Source: RYN-230 sp963770535
Lineage (GTDB): Bacteria; Actinomycetota; Actinomycetes; Streptosporangiales; Streptosporangiaceae
Direction: 5' to 3'
NCBI GenBank assembly: GCA_963770535.1
Contig: CAVYPZ010000007.1
Location: 558,001 to 622,000, forward strand
Length of the DNA stretch: 64,000 nucleotides
Part shown: in pieces, positions 46,005-53,770 of the stretch
Position numbering within the stretch: the stretch's first letter is position 1
How the letters are laid out: each line of letters starts with the position of its first letter
Made by a program: the position numbers and the translations under genes
The notes under the pieces: model-generated
What the model saw: only the letters and a program-made list of their open reading frames with translations
Databases searched by the model: none
Told to the model about the DNA's origin: nothing

Positions 46005-46260
46005 CGACCTTCTGCCGAATTAAGCCGTACTTGATCAAGGCGACGGCGCTCCGCGCCGCCGCGCCCGCGCCGGGCGTGCGGCCCTGGAGGGCCGACCCGG
46101 CGCGGCACGGCTGCCTACCTGTCCGAACTGTCTGTCAAATTGCTCGTCAGCGCATCCAAGTTTGCCCGCACGGCGCGCAGGTCTCTGGCCGCCCTCCGCT
46201 TGCCAAAGCCGGACTTTCTCGCAGGCGTGATGCATGAATCTGGGACCAGCTGTCATACGC
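46005..46260. other. Short spacer beyond IS element
   Basis: No gene recognised. It holds GC-rich sequence adjoining the IS right end and then changes sharply to the AT-richer sequence of the next gene, suggesting a transfer boundary near 46.2 kb. Confidence 0.45.
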
Positions 46261-47067
46261 TTACTTCAGAAGGGATATCACAGCAGAAACAGCCGGAATG
46301 GCTGTAAGCACGGCCAGGCTAATCGGGCCTATCTGGTGGGACCACCGTTCGCGCTTGGTCATTGGCAGAACCTTATACTGCTCCAATTCTATGGCCAGTT
46401 CTCCGATGCTTACCCAGTCTGATATGACAACCTTCAGAGCGGCCTTGGCGAGAACCGTTTGGAGCGCGTCGAGTTCTACGTCGCTACCCAGTAGTGCCGG
46501 GTATACGCAATGTCGCAATACCTGTGCCGCACGGTCGGATTGCTGCCTGATGATCATATGATCCAATTTATAAGCCACGAAGGGACCGAAGTAGTTAATC
46601 CTTTTCGCGCCCCGAAGCAGCCATCGGGCGAGATTCCGCCGCTTGCGTGAAGCAAGCGGCGTCTTCTTGGCCAGATCCACTGATAGTATCGCGGTCAAAA
46701 GAGCGGAGAGCACAAGATAGGGGGCGTTGACGCGACGTAGCTCATATCCCCAGAATATCCCTATAAGGACGAAGAACAGACCGACCGCAATTAGAGGCCC
46801 CGAATAGTGATAAAGTTCTCCGTTCAAAAAAGCGACATGAACGTTCTTGACGCTAGAACGATGGTGATATACTATAATGCAAAAAAGGCCAAAGTATGCC
46901 AGAATAAAGCCCGCGAAGATCGCGGCGGTTGATGCCCTGTCATATCTTCTAAAATGTTTTTGATCTTCCGCTAGAGTCCGTTCGATTCTATCAGCTTCGT
47001 CAATTCCGCAGATTTGTGCAAGCTGCTCTTTCAGTTTTGGATAAAGATATTCCGGTCTCTCTGCCAT
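46261..47067 (-). CDS. Hypothetical multi-pass membrane protein of low-GC origin
   Basis: 268 residues. After a charged N-terminal region ('EQLAQICGIDEADRIERTLA') come hydrophobic segments: 'AAIFAGFILAYFGLFCIIVY', 'SGPLIAVGLFFVLIGIFWGY' and 'APYLVLSALLTAILSVDLA'. A long cytoplasmic helical part follows, then a C-terminal helix 'ISLAVLTAIPAVSAVISLLK'. Codon use is clearly AT-richer than anything around it, a sign of recent transfer. I recognise no domain. Membrane effector proteins of defence systems can look like this, but no partner gene is next to it, so that idea is not supported. Confidence 0.72.
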   Translation of the reverse strand: MAERPEYLYPKLKEQLAQICGIDEADRIERTLAEDQKHFRRYDRASTAAIFAGFILAYFGLFCIIVYHHRSSVKNVHVAFLNGELYHYSGPLIAVGLFFVLIGIFWGYELRRVNAPYLVLSALLTAILSVDLAKKTPLASRKRRNLARWLLRGAKRINYFGPFVAYKLDHMIIRQQSDRAAQVLRHCVYPALLGSDVELDALQTVLAKAALKVVISDWVSIGELAIELEQYKVLPMTKRERWSHQIGPISLAVLTAIPAVSAVISLLK

Positions 47068-47172
47068 GTTTAATCCCTACCGCTGTCGCTCGCGCATCGG
47101 CGCACCGAGCGAAAGAATTGTACTGCTAACCCGGAGGTTGAACTCGTAGTGTCAACCTAGTGGTCGCGCCCG

Positions 47173-47541
47173 TTAATTAATTCGTCGCGGGTCGCTACCT
47201 GGTAGCTGACTGATCCAGGCAGTGGGCTCGCCCAGGTAGAGGCCGCAGGCGCAGTCGAGGGCTTCTTGCGGGCTGCCGGCGGGGTAGCCGCTGGGCAGGA
47301 TGCTGTCCTCGTAGTCGTCGTGGCTGGCCCGGTAGATCGCAAAGCCCCAGGTGTGCGCGGATCCGCCGTAGCGCAGGCGGCAGAGCGGGAGCTTAATGCC
47401 GTTCGGCAGCTGGCCGTCAACGTAGGCGAAGGCGCCGTGGTAGCGCACGAGCACGTCGCTGAGCTGTGGCCAGCGTTCGCGGGCGTGGGCGGTCAGGCGC
47501 TGGCGCAGCGAGGTCTTGGTGGACTCCGGAGGCTTGGCCAT
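47173..47541 (-). CDS. Hypothetical soluble protein
   Basis: 122 residues from ATG 47541. It begins 'MAKPPESTKTSLRQRLTAHA' 'RERWPQL' and continues 'RYHGAFAYVDGQLPNGIKLP' 'LCRLRYGGSAHTWGFAIYRA' and 'GSPQEALDCACGLYLGEPTA'. This looks like a compact alpha/beta protein with a mixed core, of a kind I have seen annotated only as hypothetical in streptomycetes. No membrane segment, no catalytic motif. It is alone on its strand, between the low-GC membrane protein and a plus-strand membrane gene. Start choice rests on sequence character, as the ribosome binding site is weak. Confidence 0.6.
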   Translation of the reverse strand: MAKPPESTKTSLRQRLTAHARERWPQLSDVLVRYHGAFAYVDGQLPNGIKLPLCRLRYGGSAHTWGFAIYRASHDDYEDSILPSGYPAGSPQEALDCACGLYLGEPTAWISQLPGSDPRRIN

Positions 47542-47694
47542 GGGCTCTATCGTGCCCGGTCTCCAGCGCGTTCTTCCGGCCGCGGGGGTTACACGCAGGC
47601 CCAGCACCAGGCACAGATGGCCGAGTTCGGCCATCAGGCGCAGATGGCCGAACTCGCGCGGATCAGGGCACGGGTGCCGCGTCAGGCGTGAACC

Positions 47695-48246
47695 GTGTTG
47701 ATCTGCGTGCCCGCGAGGGTGCGGCCCGGCGTGCGCCGGGCGGCCCTCGCCAAGGCTGAGCCGGCGCTGACGCCGGGCCAGCGCCTACTTAGCCGCGCAG
47801 GGCACCTGAGCGCACACTTGACAGTGGCACTTCACCGGAGATCGAAGGAGGTGCTGACGATAGGACTGACCTGGCGGGACGCGGTCTCGTCCTGCACCAT
47901 CGCAGTGATCGTCATCACGTACGCCGTGTATCTGGAAGGAACGAGCCTGCTGCTGATCTCCAGCGCGTGGGCCACATCCGCCGTGATACTGGTCCTCGGC
48001 ATCGGCTGCGCTGTCGTCGCGTCCGGCGACCTGTATACGAGACCTCAACCACGTATGGGCCAGGTCTTCAGGTGGATCGCCACCGGGTTCGGCACGATCG
48101 CGGTCATCGCTGGTCTGATCGGGCTGATCACCGGCAGCGGCTACGCACTGGAGATCCTCGTCGTAGTCACGATCCCCTGGCTCGCGACGGGGATCTTCTG
48201 GCACGTGCTCACGATCGGATCGGAGCGGAGCGATGAGCCGTCGTAA
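47695..48246 (+). CDS. Hypothetical four-helix membrane protein
   Basis: The open frame gives 183 residues, but the coding part that makes sense begins near 47851, just after GAAGGAGG, with 'TIGLTWRDAVSSCTIAVIVI'. Four hydrophobic segments follow: 'AVSSCTIAVIVITYAVYLEG', 'AWATSAVILVLGIGCAVVAS', 'WIATGFGTIAVIAGLIGLIT' and 'ALEILVVVTIPWLATGIFWH'. The product would be roughly 130 residues. No family is recognised. The true start may be a GTG or a less common codon, since no ATG fits the ribosome binding site. Confidence 0.5.
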   Translation: MLICVPARVRPGVRRAALAKAEPALTPGQRLLSRAGHLSAHLTVALHRRSKEVLTIGLTWRDAVSSCTIAVIVITYAVYLEGTSLLLISSAWATSAVILVLGIGCAVVASGDLYTRPQPRMGQVFRWIATGFGTIAVIAGLIGLITGSGYALEILVVVTIPWLATGIFWHVLTIGSERSDEPS

Positions 48247-48518
48247 CAGAGCGTGTCCTGAGGGCGACTGGTGTACCCGGCCGCGGTCCTCGTGCTGGAC
48301 GTGGCGTTGTTCTATAAGCGGGCCTGCGGATGGGTGTCAGTGGCCGCGGAAGACCAGGTAGCCGGGCGCGGCGCAAGCATGGGCCACGATCAGGGCTGAT
48401 AGATCGCGGAGCCGCCACTCGTCCGGCTGCCCCATGCAGGAACCAGGGCTACCCCCAAATACCTCGGCTATCCCCAGGTCACAGCCTCAATGGCTGCTGG
48501 CGCACTAGGGAGCAGTGG

Positions 48519-48914
48519 CTAGACGAGGATTCGCGGGACCGTGGGGTCGACGCGGGCGATGTCGCGGGGGTCACTGGTGACGATGGCGTGATGACGCTGC
48601 CGGGCGCAGAGCACGACGTGTACGTCCACGACATCATCGTGGCTGGCGTCTGCGCACATCAGCCCGACGCTGCGCGCGACGCTGAGCGTCATGACCGCGA
48701 TGTCGATGTCGGGGGACTTGAGCAGCCGGGCGAGGCGGGCCTGACGGGGGCTGCGCCAGGCCTGTGCGACGGCTTCGGCGGGGATGCAGATGGTGCCGCC
48801 GCGCCGCCGGGCCGCCTCCAGGCGTGCCTGCATGGCCACGGACTTGGCGGGCTGGTCAAGCGCCAGGAGCGCGCTGGTGTCGAGCGTGAGCCCGGTCGTC
48901 GAGCCCGCGCTCAC
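48519..48914 (-). CDS. vapC: VapC-type PIN-domain toxin
   Basis: 131 residues from GTG 48914, which overlaps the antitoxin stop (GTGA). 'GLTLDTSALLALDQPAKSVA' carries the first PIN aspartate, 'IPAEAVAQAWRSPRQARLAR' the conserved glutamate, and 'ADASHDDVVDVHVVLCARQR' plus 'IVTSDPRDIARV' the distal aspartates. VapC toxins are Mg-dependent RNases that usually cut tRNA or rRNA, held inactive by VapB. It is the second gene of a leftward pair. Identity as a PIN toxin is clear; the RNA target is not. Confidence 0.88.
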   Translation of the reverse strand: MSAGSTTGLTLDTSALLALDQPAKSVAMQARLEAARRRGGTICIPAEAVAQAWRSPRQARLARLLKSPDIDIAVMTLSVARSVGLMCADASHDDVVDVHVVLCARQRHHAIVTSDPRDIARVDPTVPRILV

Positions 48915-49168
48915 CCGGCCATCCTGCGGCCCTGCCTGGGCTGGCCTGTCAGCCCGGCCTGGTCCAGCTCGGCTTCGGCCTGCAGCCGTGCCTCCTCGGG
49001 CACCGGGGTTTCCGCGCGCCAGGCGGCCAGGATGTCGTCGAGATTCTCGCGTTCCTGGTAGTCCTCCAGTGCCGTGGCCACATACGAGCTGACCTGCCGC
49101 TCGCCTCCGGCAGCACGCTTGATCTTCTCCACCAGTTCGTCGGGCAGGCTCACCGTGATCCGTTTCAT
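48911..49168 (-). CDS. vapB: VapB-type ribbon-helix-helix antitoxin
   Basis: 85 residues. The N-terminus 'MKRITVSLPDELVEKIKRAA' is a standard ribbon-helix-helix DNA-binding segment, and the acidic, disordered-looking rest ('ENLDDILAAWRAETPVPEEA') would wrap the PIN toxin. It is directly upstream of and overlaps vapC. Such antitoxins repress their own operon. The pair sits about 260 bp from an att-type repeat, like the DUF433/DUF5615 pair. Confidence 0.85.
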   Translation of the reverse strand: MKRITVSLPDELVEKIKRAAGGERQVSSYVATALEDYQERENLDDILAAWRAETPVPEEARLQAEAELDQAGLTGQPRQGRRMAG

Positions 49169-49429
49169 ACAATCATCATACTCCGCTGGCGCGCAGGATC
49201 ACTGAACCTGCGGCGGGTGACCGATCGTCCTACGCGACACCTTCGAGGCCGCCGGCCGGGCGAACGTGCCGGCAACGGGGTCGCGCGGCCGCTGTCCGTG
49301 GATGTCCGCGGTTTCATCCGCCCGGACCCTTGAGTGTACGGACTTATGGCGGACAGGCAAGATCACGAAGCGGGCGTTCGGCCGGATAAACGCAGGTCAG
49401 ACATCATAGTGACGGACTGGGGCGAGCGT
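49169..49429. other. Element-end-like sequence before a partial att copy
   Basis: No gene. It contains the motif ACGGAC-TTAT-GGCGGAC at 49338-49354, preceded by GTCCG repeats (GTCCGTGG and GTCCGCGG) with which it could form hairpins. The same block, in diverged form, precedes the att copy at 56.8 kb. It is followed by CGCAGGTCAG, shared with other att-proximal segments. Confidence 0.6.
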
Positions 49430-49455
49430 TCTGTAAAACCGTCGGCTTAGCCTAG
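49430..49455. repeat. Partial tRNA-Tyr att copy interrupted by an IS701-family element
   Basis: TCTGTAAAACCGTCGGCTTA and five more bases equal the tRNA-Tyr gene from its anticodon stem, then diverge at CTAG. CTAG (49452-49455) is repeated at 51511-51514 and is the target duplication of the IS701-family element. With the element removed, the copy reads ...TTAGCCTAGCGCTGACC, so only the first 25 bp of the att core remain. Confidence 0.8.
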
Positions 49456-49493
49456 TACTCCAGCGACACTTCGTGACCGGGCGGTTCTGCGTG

Positions 49494-50024
49494 TTAGGCC
49501 AGGGTGAAGGTGGCAGCCTTTGTCCACTGCCCGCCGGCAGTTTGCTGGGTCATCAGGGTGACTGCGGTGGCATCGCCGGTGATGGGCAGGTGCGCCCGGA
49601 GGGATTCCTCGGCGGTGTGCAGGTCGTTCAGCGGATGTCCGTGGCCGATGGTCAGGTGAGGGATGATGTCGGCGAACTGGCCCTCGAACGGGGGGAATGC
49701 GGGGAATGCCTGGTAGACGTGCTGTGTCAGGGCGCGGAAGGGGCCGGGATCATGCGGGGCGAGCCAGAGCACTTCCTCGCCGAACCACTTTGTGCCAGCC
49801 AGCCGGAAGCTGAATCGGCTGACGTCCGCGAAGAGGTGCTCTAGCCGGGTCAGGACGGCTGTATCGATCGTCTCGGGCGGCATGAACGGGAAGAGCACAG
49901 TGATGTGGGCGGGGATGCCGAGCGGCGCGCTTGCGTCGAGACGTTCCCGGTGCCACCGGACGGCCGGTTCCGCTTCGGGGACCTCTATGATCAGGCCGCT
50001 CCGGGAACCGCCAGCGCTCGTCAC
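49494..50024 (-). CDS. 2H phosphoesterase / 2'-5' RNA ligase family protein inside an IS
   Basis: 176 residues. The two HxT motifs that define the 2H superfamily are present: 'IPAHITVLFPFMPPETIDTA' near residue 40 and 'IIPHLTIGHGHPLNDLHTAE' near residue 124. The fold is completed by 'RFSFRLAGTKWFGEEVLWLA'. Such enzymes act on 2',3'-cyclic phosphates or 2'-5' linkages in RNA and small nucleotides. Its stop is 38 bp inside the left inverted repeat, and its start is 51 bp downstream of the transposase stop. It is therefore part of the mobile unit, possibly co-transcribed with the transposase. Confidence 0.88.
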   Translation of the reverse strand: MTSAGGSRSGLIIEVPEAEPAVRWHRERLDASAPLGIPAHITVLFPFMPPETIDTAVLTRLEHLFADVSRFSFRLAGTKWFGEEVLWLAPHDPGPFRALTQHVYQAFPAFPPFEGQFADIIPHLTIGHGHPLNDLHTAEESLRAHLPITGDATAVTLMTQQTAGGQWTKAATFTLA

Positions 50025-50075
50025 GGGAGGACCTTAATCCCGTGACCCGTCTGGCGGCCATCGGGTTTCCGTGGA

Positions 50076-51434
50076 TCAGGGGGTGAGTGCTGCGCGGCGC
50101 TGGTAATGGCACCGGCGGGCAATGGCCTGGTGGCGCCGTCGCCAGCGCGACCAGTGCAGCTGGTCGCGGGCTGGCCGTGGCTGCCTGGCCAGGCTGGTGA
50201 AGAGCCTGCGGATCTCGTTGCGGGTCAGGGGTATCAGCTCGCGGCCGTTAGGGTCGCGGCAGACGCCGTCGCCGGGGATGGCCTGGGTGGCGGTCATGAC
50301 GGACAGGAAGGCGCAGGCGAGCATCGCGAAGATCGTCCAGCGCCGCCACGGGGTCCACCCGCGGACTTGATGCTGGTCGAGGGCGGTGAGTTCCTTGCCC
50401 CCGGCGAAGGATTCCTCGATCTTCCACCGGGTGCCTGCGACTTTGACCAGGGCGCCCACCGGGACAGGCCGGGGTGCGTGAGCGCGGTAGAACGCATACC
50501 CGGCCTTCGTGCCTGCGGCCGGGATAGACCGGCGCACGAGCAGCCAGTTCGAGCCCTGTGCGTCCTGGGGCAGGGCCGGATCGGTGGTATCGATCAGCGC
50601 CCAGTCATACAAGCGCGGGCCTTTCGCGCCGTCACCAGCCGGCAGGCGCTGCCAGGCCCTGGCCGGAAGCGATGCTGCCAGGCCGGCGGCCTTGCAAGTT
50701 CCGGCGGCGGTCTGGATGTGGTGGTCTTTGGCGACCGCCAGGACGAACCCCAGACCGCGGGCGGCGACCGCCGCCCGCAGCTTCGGGTCGTTGCCATAAA
50801 CCTCGTCACCAGCCACCCACCGGGCAGGAGTACCCGCATCAAGGGCCCGGGTAATCATCGCCTTGCCCAGCGCCGGTTTCGTCGCGAACTTTGTGTCCTC
50901 TGGCACCCCCGCCGCCGTGCACCGGGCCGGATCGCCGGTCCACGCCCGGGGCAGGTACAACTCCCGGTCGATGAACGCATATCCCGCCGGTGCCGCATAG
51001 ACCAGGTAGACGGCCACCTGGGAGTTCTCGATCCGCCCTGCGGTGCCGGTGTACTGGCGCTGCACCCCGACAGTTTGCGCGCCTTTCTTAAGGTCGCCGG
51101 TCTCATCGATGACCAGCACCGCGCCGGCGTCCCCGAGATACCTGGTGACGTAAGCGCGCAAGTCATCACGTAACCCGTCGGTGTCGATCACCGCTGAACC
51201 CAGCAGCCGCTGCATCCCACGCGGGCACGCCTCCCCAGCATGCTCGGCGATCGCCCAGCAGTTCGCCCGGGGTAGCCCCGCGAGCAGGCCCTGAAGGAAC
51301 GCCCCGGCCCGCCGGCGGGGTTCCACCCGGGCAAACCGGGGCCCGATCATGAGCATCAGCTCGCCGAACCCCTGGCGCCATCGGTCAAGGTCTACGCTGG
51401 CCTCCGCGGCCACCGCCTGATCAGTAGTCCACAC
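50076..51434 (-). CDS. IS701-family transposase
   Basis: 452 residues, intact. The N-terminal part 'GFGELMLMIGPRFARVEPRR' and 'GLLAGLPRANCWAIAEHAGE' are standard IS701 features. The catalytic triad is Asp in 'GAVLVIDETGDLKKGAQTVG', Asp in 'ARWVAGDEVYGNDPKLRAAV', and Glu in 'WKIEESFAGGKELTALDQHQ'. It starts 76 bp inside the right inverted repeat. Because the frame and both inverted repeats are intact, the element may still be mobile. It is unlike the integrase-core transposases elsewhere in the island. Confidence 0.94.
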   Translation of the reverse strand: MWTTDQAVAAEASVDLDRWRQGFGELMLMIGPRFARVEPRRRAGAFLQGLLAGLPRANCWAIAEHAGEACPRGMQRLLGSAVIDTDGLRDDLRAYVTRYLGDAGAVLVIDETGDLKKGAQTVGVQRQYTGTAGRIENSQVAVYLVYAAPAGYAFIDRELYLPRAWTGDPARCTAAGVPEDTKFATKPALGKAMITRALDAGTPARWVAGDEVYGNDPKLRAAVAARGLGFVLAVAKDHHIQTAAGTCKAAGLAASLPARAWQRLPAGDGAKGPRLYDWALIDTTDPALPQDAQGSNWLLVRRSIPAAGTKAGYAFYRAHAPRPVPVGALVKVAGTRWKIEESFAGGKELTALDQHQVRGWTPWRRWTIFAMLACAFLSVMTATQAIPGDGVCRDPNGRELIPLTRNEIRRLFTSLARQPRPARDQLHWSRWRRRHQAIARRCHYQRRAALTP

Positions 51435-51632
51435 AACTGCCGATCATCAAGCGATGGCCGCCTGTCGTGCGGGACCGCCACGCCCAAGATCACGAAGTGT
51501 CGCTGGAGTACTAGCGCTGACCAGGCACACTGCGAGACTACGGACGCCACACGGACAGAAGGCGGTATTCACGCGGCGGGAAACGGGAAAATGGCAGGTC
51601 AGCGGCTATTCCGATGGGTCGGGATCGGCTCA

Positions 51633-51649
51633 CTGTAAAACCGTCGGCT
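51633..51649. repeat. Short att-core remnant of tRNA-Tyr type
   Basis: CTGTAAAACCGTCGGCT (17 bp) equals the tRNA anticodon-arm region, then diverges. The 45 bp before it (GGCAGGTCAGCGG...CGATGGGTCG) match those before the copies at 38.05 and 56.8 kb, so this is the trace of another element end and not a chance match. Confidence 0.65.
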
Positions 51650-51830
51650 AAGCAGCCACGACGTGGAAGGTGACGTCGGGGTCCTGGGCGCTGGCATAGA
51701 GCCCGTAAGCTGAACCGCCCTGCGCCTGACCAATCACAGCGGCTGGGCTGACCTCCAGACGGTCCGGTACCGGGTCCGCGTCTAGTCCGCCGATAAACAG
51801 GCCCCCCGGGCTTCTGGCATGCAGTTCCTG
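51648..51830 (-). pseudogene. C-terminal gene fragment ending in the att remnant
   Basis: About 58 codons in one frame read 'LHARSPGGLFIGGLDADPVP', 'VSPAAVIGQAQGGSAYGLYA', 'QDPDVTFHVVAA', and end with TAG at 51648-51650, inside the divergent end of the att remnant. No start codon or ribosome site exists. It looks like the 3' end of a gene cut off by recombination at the attachment sequence. The family is not recognised. Confidence 0.45.
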
Positions 51831-52388
51831 CGGAAAGGATACCTTGGCTCACGTTTGAGTAATTGCTTGACAGGAAACAACTAATGACTTTTGGCGGTAG
51901 GATAACTACCCTTCGGGACAGGCGGATCTAGCTCCAGGGAAACCGCTATCTGCCTGTTAACTATGGCGATCTCGTTATATCTTATTCAAACGAAGCGGCC
52001 ATTTGCGCGTTAGGTGTGGGCACAGCCAGTTTCCCCGGGGGGCTAGTGCATGCGAATCCCGAGACATCGCAACCTGGTGCGACTCAGAGCCTCGGACCAC
52101 AAACTACTGCTTAGTCAATCCGGCGATCACGAGCGCCGATGACGGCTCCTGAATCATGTCGCAACAAGCGAGGGCCGGCCAGGCCGTGCCTACCCGCCCC
52201 AGTGAAGGCCGCGCCGGGCGCGGCTTGTTTACCACACCGATAGGGCCAGCACGCGGAAGACAGATGCTTGCCCGCCTGTATCAGATCGTCGGACTACGAC
52301 TCTGTCCCCTTGACGGTACCCGTGGACGTTGTGATGACGCTCACGGGGGCCTTCCGCCATGCGCAGCCCGTATGAATGGAGAGGAACC
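51831..52388. other. Intergenic region upstream of the oxidase locus
   Basis: About 560 bp, noticeably AT-richer than its surroundings from 51850 to 52000, with no convincing frame. It should contain the promoter for the two rightward oxidase-locus genes. No tRNA or IS end was seen. Confidence 0.5.
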
Positions 52389-53549
52389 ATGGCCGATACC
52401 GTTCCAACCGAGCAGGTCCTCGAGGAGACGAGAGGGTTCCGATGGGGCGAGGTACCGCCCACGCGAGAGCGGCGGCTGGCCGCACTGGCCGCACCAGCCG
52501 AGCCTGATCTGGGCGGCATCGCGGATTTCGTCGGAACATTCAGGGGCAACGGCCTGAACACGATCTTCCGGCCACAGGACTTCGCCGTCACCCCGACGCC
52601 ACTACCCAACCCGGCCAACGGCCCTAACGACAACATCCTCGAGATCAACCTCACCGAGGAGACACTGGCGTTCTCGAAGGCCCTCGGGTCGATCCCCAAC
52701 CGCGGCATGGTGCAGCGCGACGCCTTCCTCAACGGGATTCCCTACCTGCAGACCATCAACGACGTCAGCGTTCCCGCCAACCCCATCGGCATCCATTTCG
52801 AGCCGGGCATCTGGTTGAGCGTCCCCCCCACCACCGTCCCCGAGGAGGGCGCCACCATCGCGCGCATGGCCTCCATCCCGCACGGCACCACCATCGAGGC
52901 CCAGGGCGCCTCCCTCACCGTCGCCGGAGGCCCGCACGTAGACCCCGTCAACATCACCCCCTTCCCAATCGGGAACCCGGGCCACCCCATTAGGTTCCCC
53001 AGCCAGACCGCGGCGGACGCCGGCACCTTCCGGCTTCCGCAGGACCTGACCGACTTCATCGCCGCCGGGACCATCACACAGCCGATCCTGGACAACCCCA
53101 ACATCATCCTGAAGAATCGCGCCGACGCCCAGAACATCACCTCCACGACCGTCATCCAGATCAGCACCAACCCAGCCGACCAACTGTTCGGCGGCGGCAC
53201 TGACAACATCGCGTTCCTGCTGGGTGACAAGAACGCCACCGGCCCGAACGCCGATGCGATCCAGATGTCGGCGACTTTCTGGATCGAAACCGTGACGGAG
53301 AAGATCACGGTCCCCGCGTACACCGCGCACCGGCCGGTGATCGTGCACGGAGCCACGAGCGCGGGCAAGCCAGTGGTCAGTTTCGCGGTGACCTCGAACA
53401 AGCCGGCCGCCGAGGACACCACAATCGACGTCTCATACACCCAGATCCAGTACACGCAGACGGTCCTGCTGAACTTCAATCACCTGACGTGGCCGCATGT
53501 CTCAGTGGCGACGCTCGTGCCAAACAAGCCCGTCCCGGTGGCGATATAG
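52389..53549 (+). CDS. Uncharacterised protein of an oxidase locus (possibly heme-binding family)
   Basis: 386 residues. ATG 52389 has GGAGAGG upstream. The N-terminal motif 'IADFVGTFRGNGLNTIFRPQ', then 'LEINLTEETLAFSKALGSIP', 'IGIHFEPGIWLSVPPTTVPE' and the C-terminal 'YTQIQYTQTVLLNFNHLTWP' define a family that I remember as labelled heme-binding in bacteria and fungi. I cannot verify that and see no classical heme ligand motif. No signal peptide or membrane segment. It precedes the copper radical oxidase gene by 221 bp on the same strand, so a supply or peroxide-handling role next to that enzyme is conceivable. Confidence 0.6.
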   Translation: MADTVPTEQVLEETRGFRWGEVPPTRERRLAALAAPAEPDLGGIADFVGTFRGNGLNTIFRPQDFAVTPTPLPNPANGPNDNILEINLTEETLAFSKALGSIPNRGMVQRDAFLNGIPYLQTINDVSVPANPIGIHFEPGIWLSVPPTTVPEEGATIARMASIPHGTTIEAQGASLTVAGGPHVDPVNITPFPIGNPGHPIRFPSQTAADAGTFRLPQDLTDFIAAGTITQPILDNPNIILKNRADAQNITSTTVIQISTNPADQLFGGGTDNIAFLLGDKNATGPNADAIQMSATFWIETVTEKITVPAYTAHRPVIVHGATSAGKPVVSFAVTSNKPAAEDTTIDVSYTQIQYTQTVLLNFNHLTWPHVSVATLVPNKPVPVAI

Positions 53550-53770
53550 CCTGGGCCCTCAGAGAAGGGAGCCAGAAGCGGGGCGGCAACGCAAGGCGCG
53601 AGCGCTAGATGAACAGACGGCCGGCTGGCCGCATGCGTAGCTCAAACCTGGATTGCCAACGGTGCGGAGAGCTGTTGATAATCGCACCGGTCGTTCAGCG
53701 CTGGACGCGCCGCTTCGGTTCTTGGTTCGTTCGAGGCGTCACATCATAGGCATCAGGGAAGGGGTTCCAT
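53550..53770. other. Spacer between the two oxidase-locus genes
   Basis: No gene. The 221-bp gap is long enough for a separate promoter for the oxidase; the ATG at 53771 is preceded by AGGGAAGGGG, a good ribosome binding site. Confidence 0.5.

Larger units (their letters stand above)
49456..51510 (-). mobile_element. IS701-family element carrying a passenger gene
   Basis: 2,055 bp bounded by perfect 21-bp inverted repeats that start TACTCCAGCGACACTTCG. It is flanked by a 4-bp CTAG duplication (49452-49455, 51511-51514), which agrees with the YTAR target preference I recall for IS701. Inside are the transposase and, between its stop and the left end, a complete 2H phosphoesterase gene on the same strand. 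IS701 elements are normally about 1.4 kb with one gene, so the extra 0.6 kb is cargo. Confidence 0.88.

Noticed and set aside
46261..47067. Assignment of the low-GC membrane protein to a phage-defence system
   Set aside because: The topology alone is not evidence. No sensor, nucleotide cyclase, protease or nuclease partner gene is adjacent.
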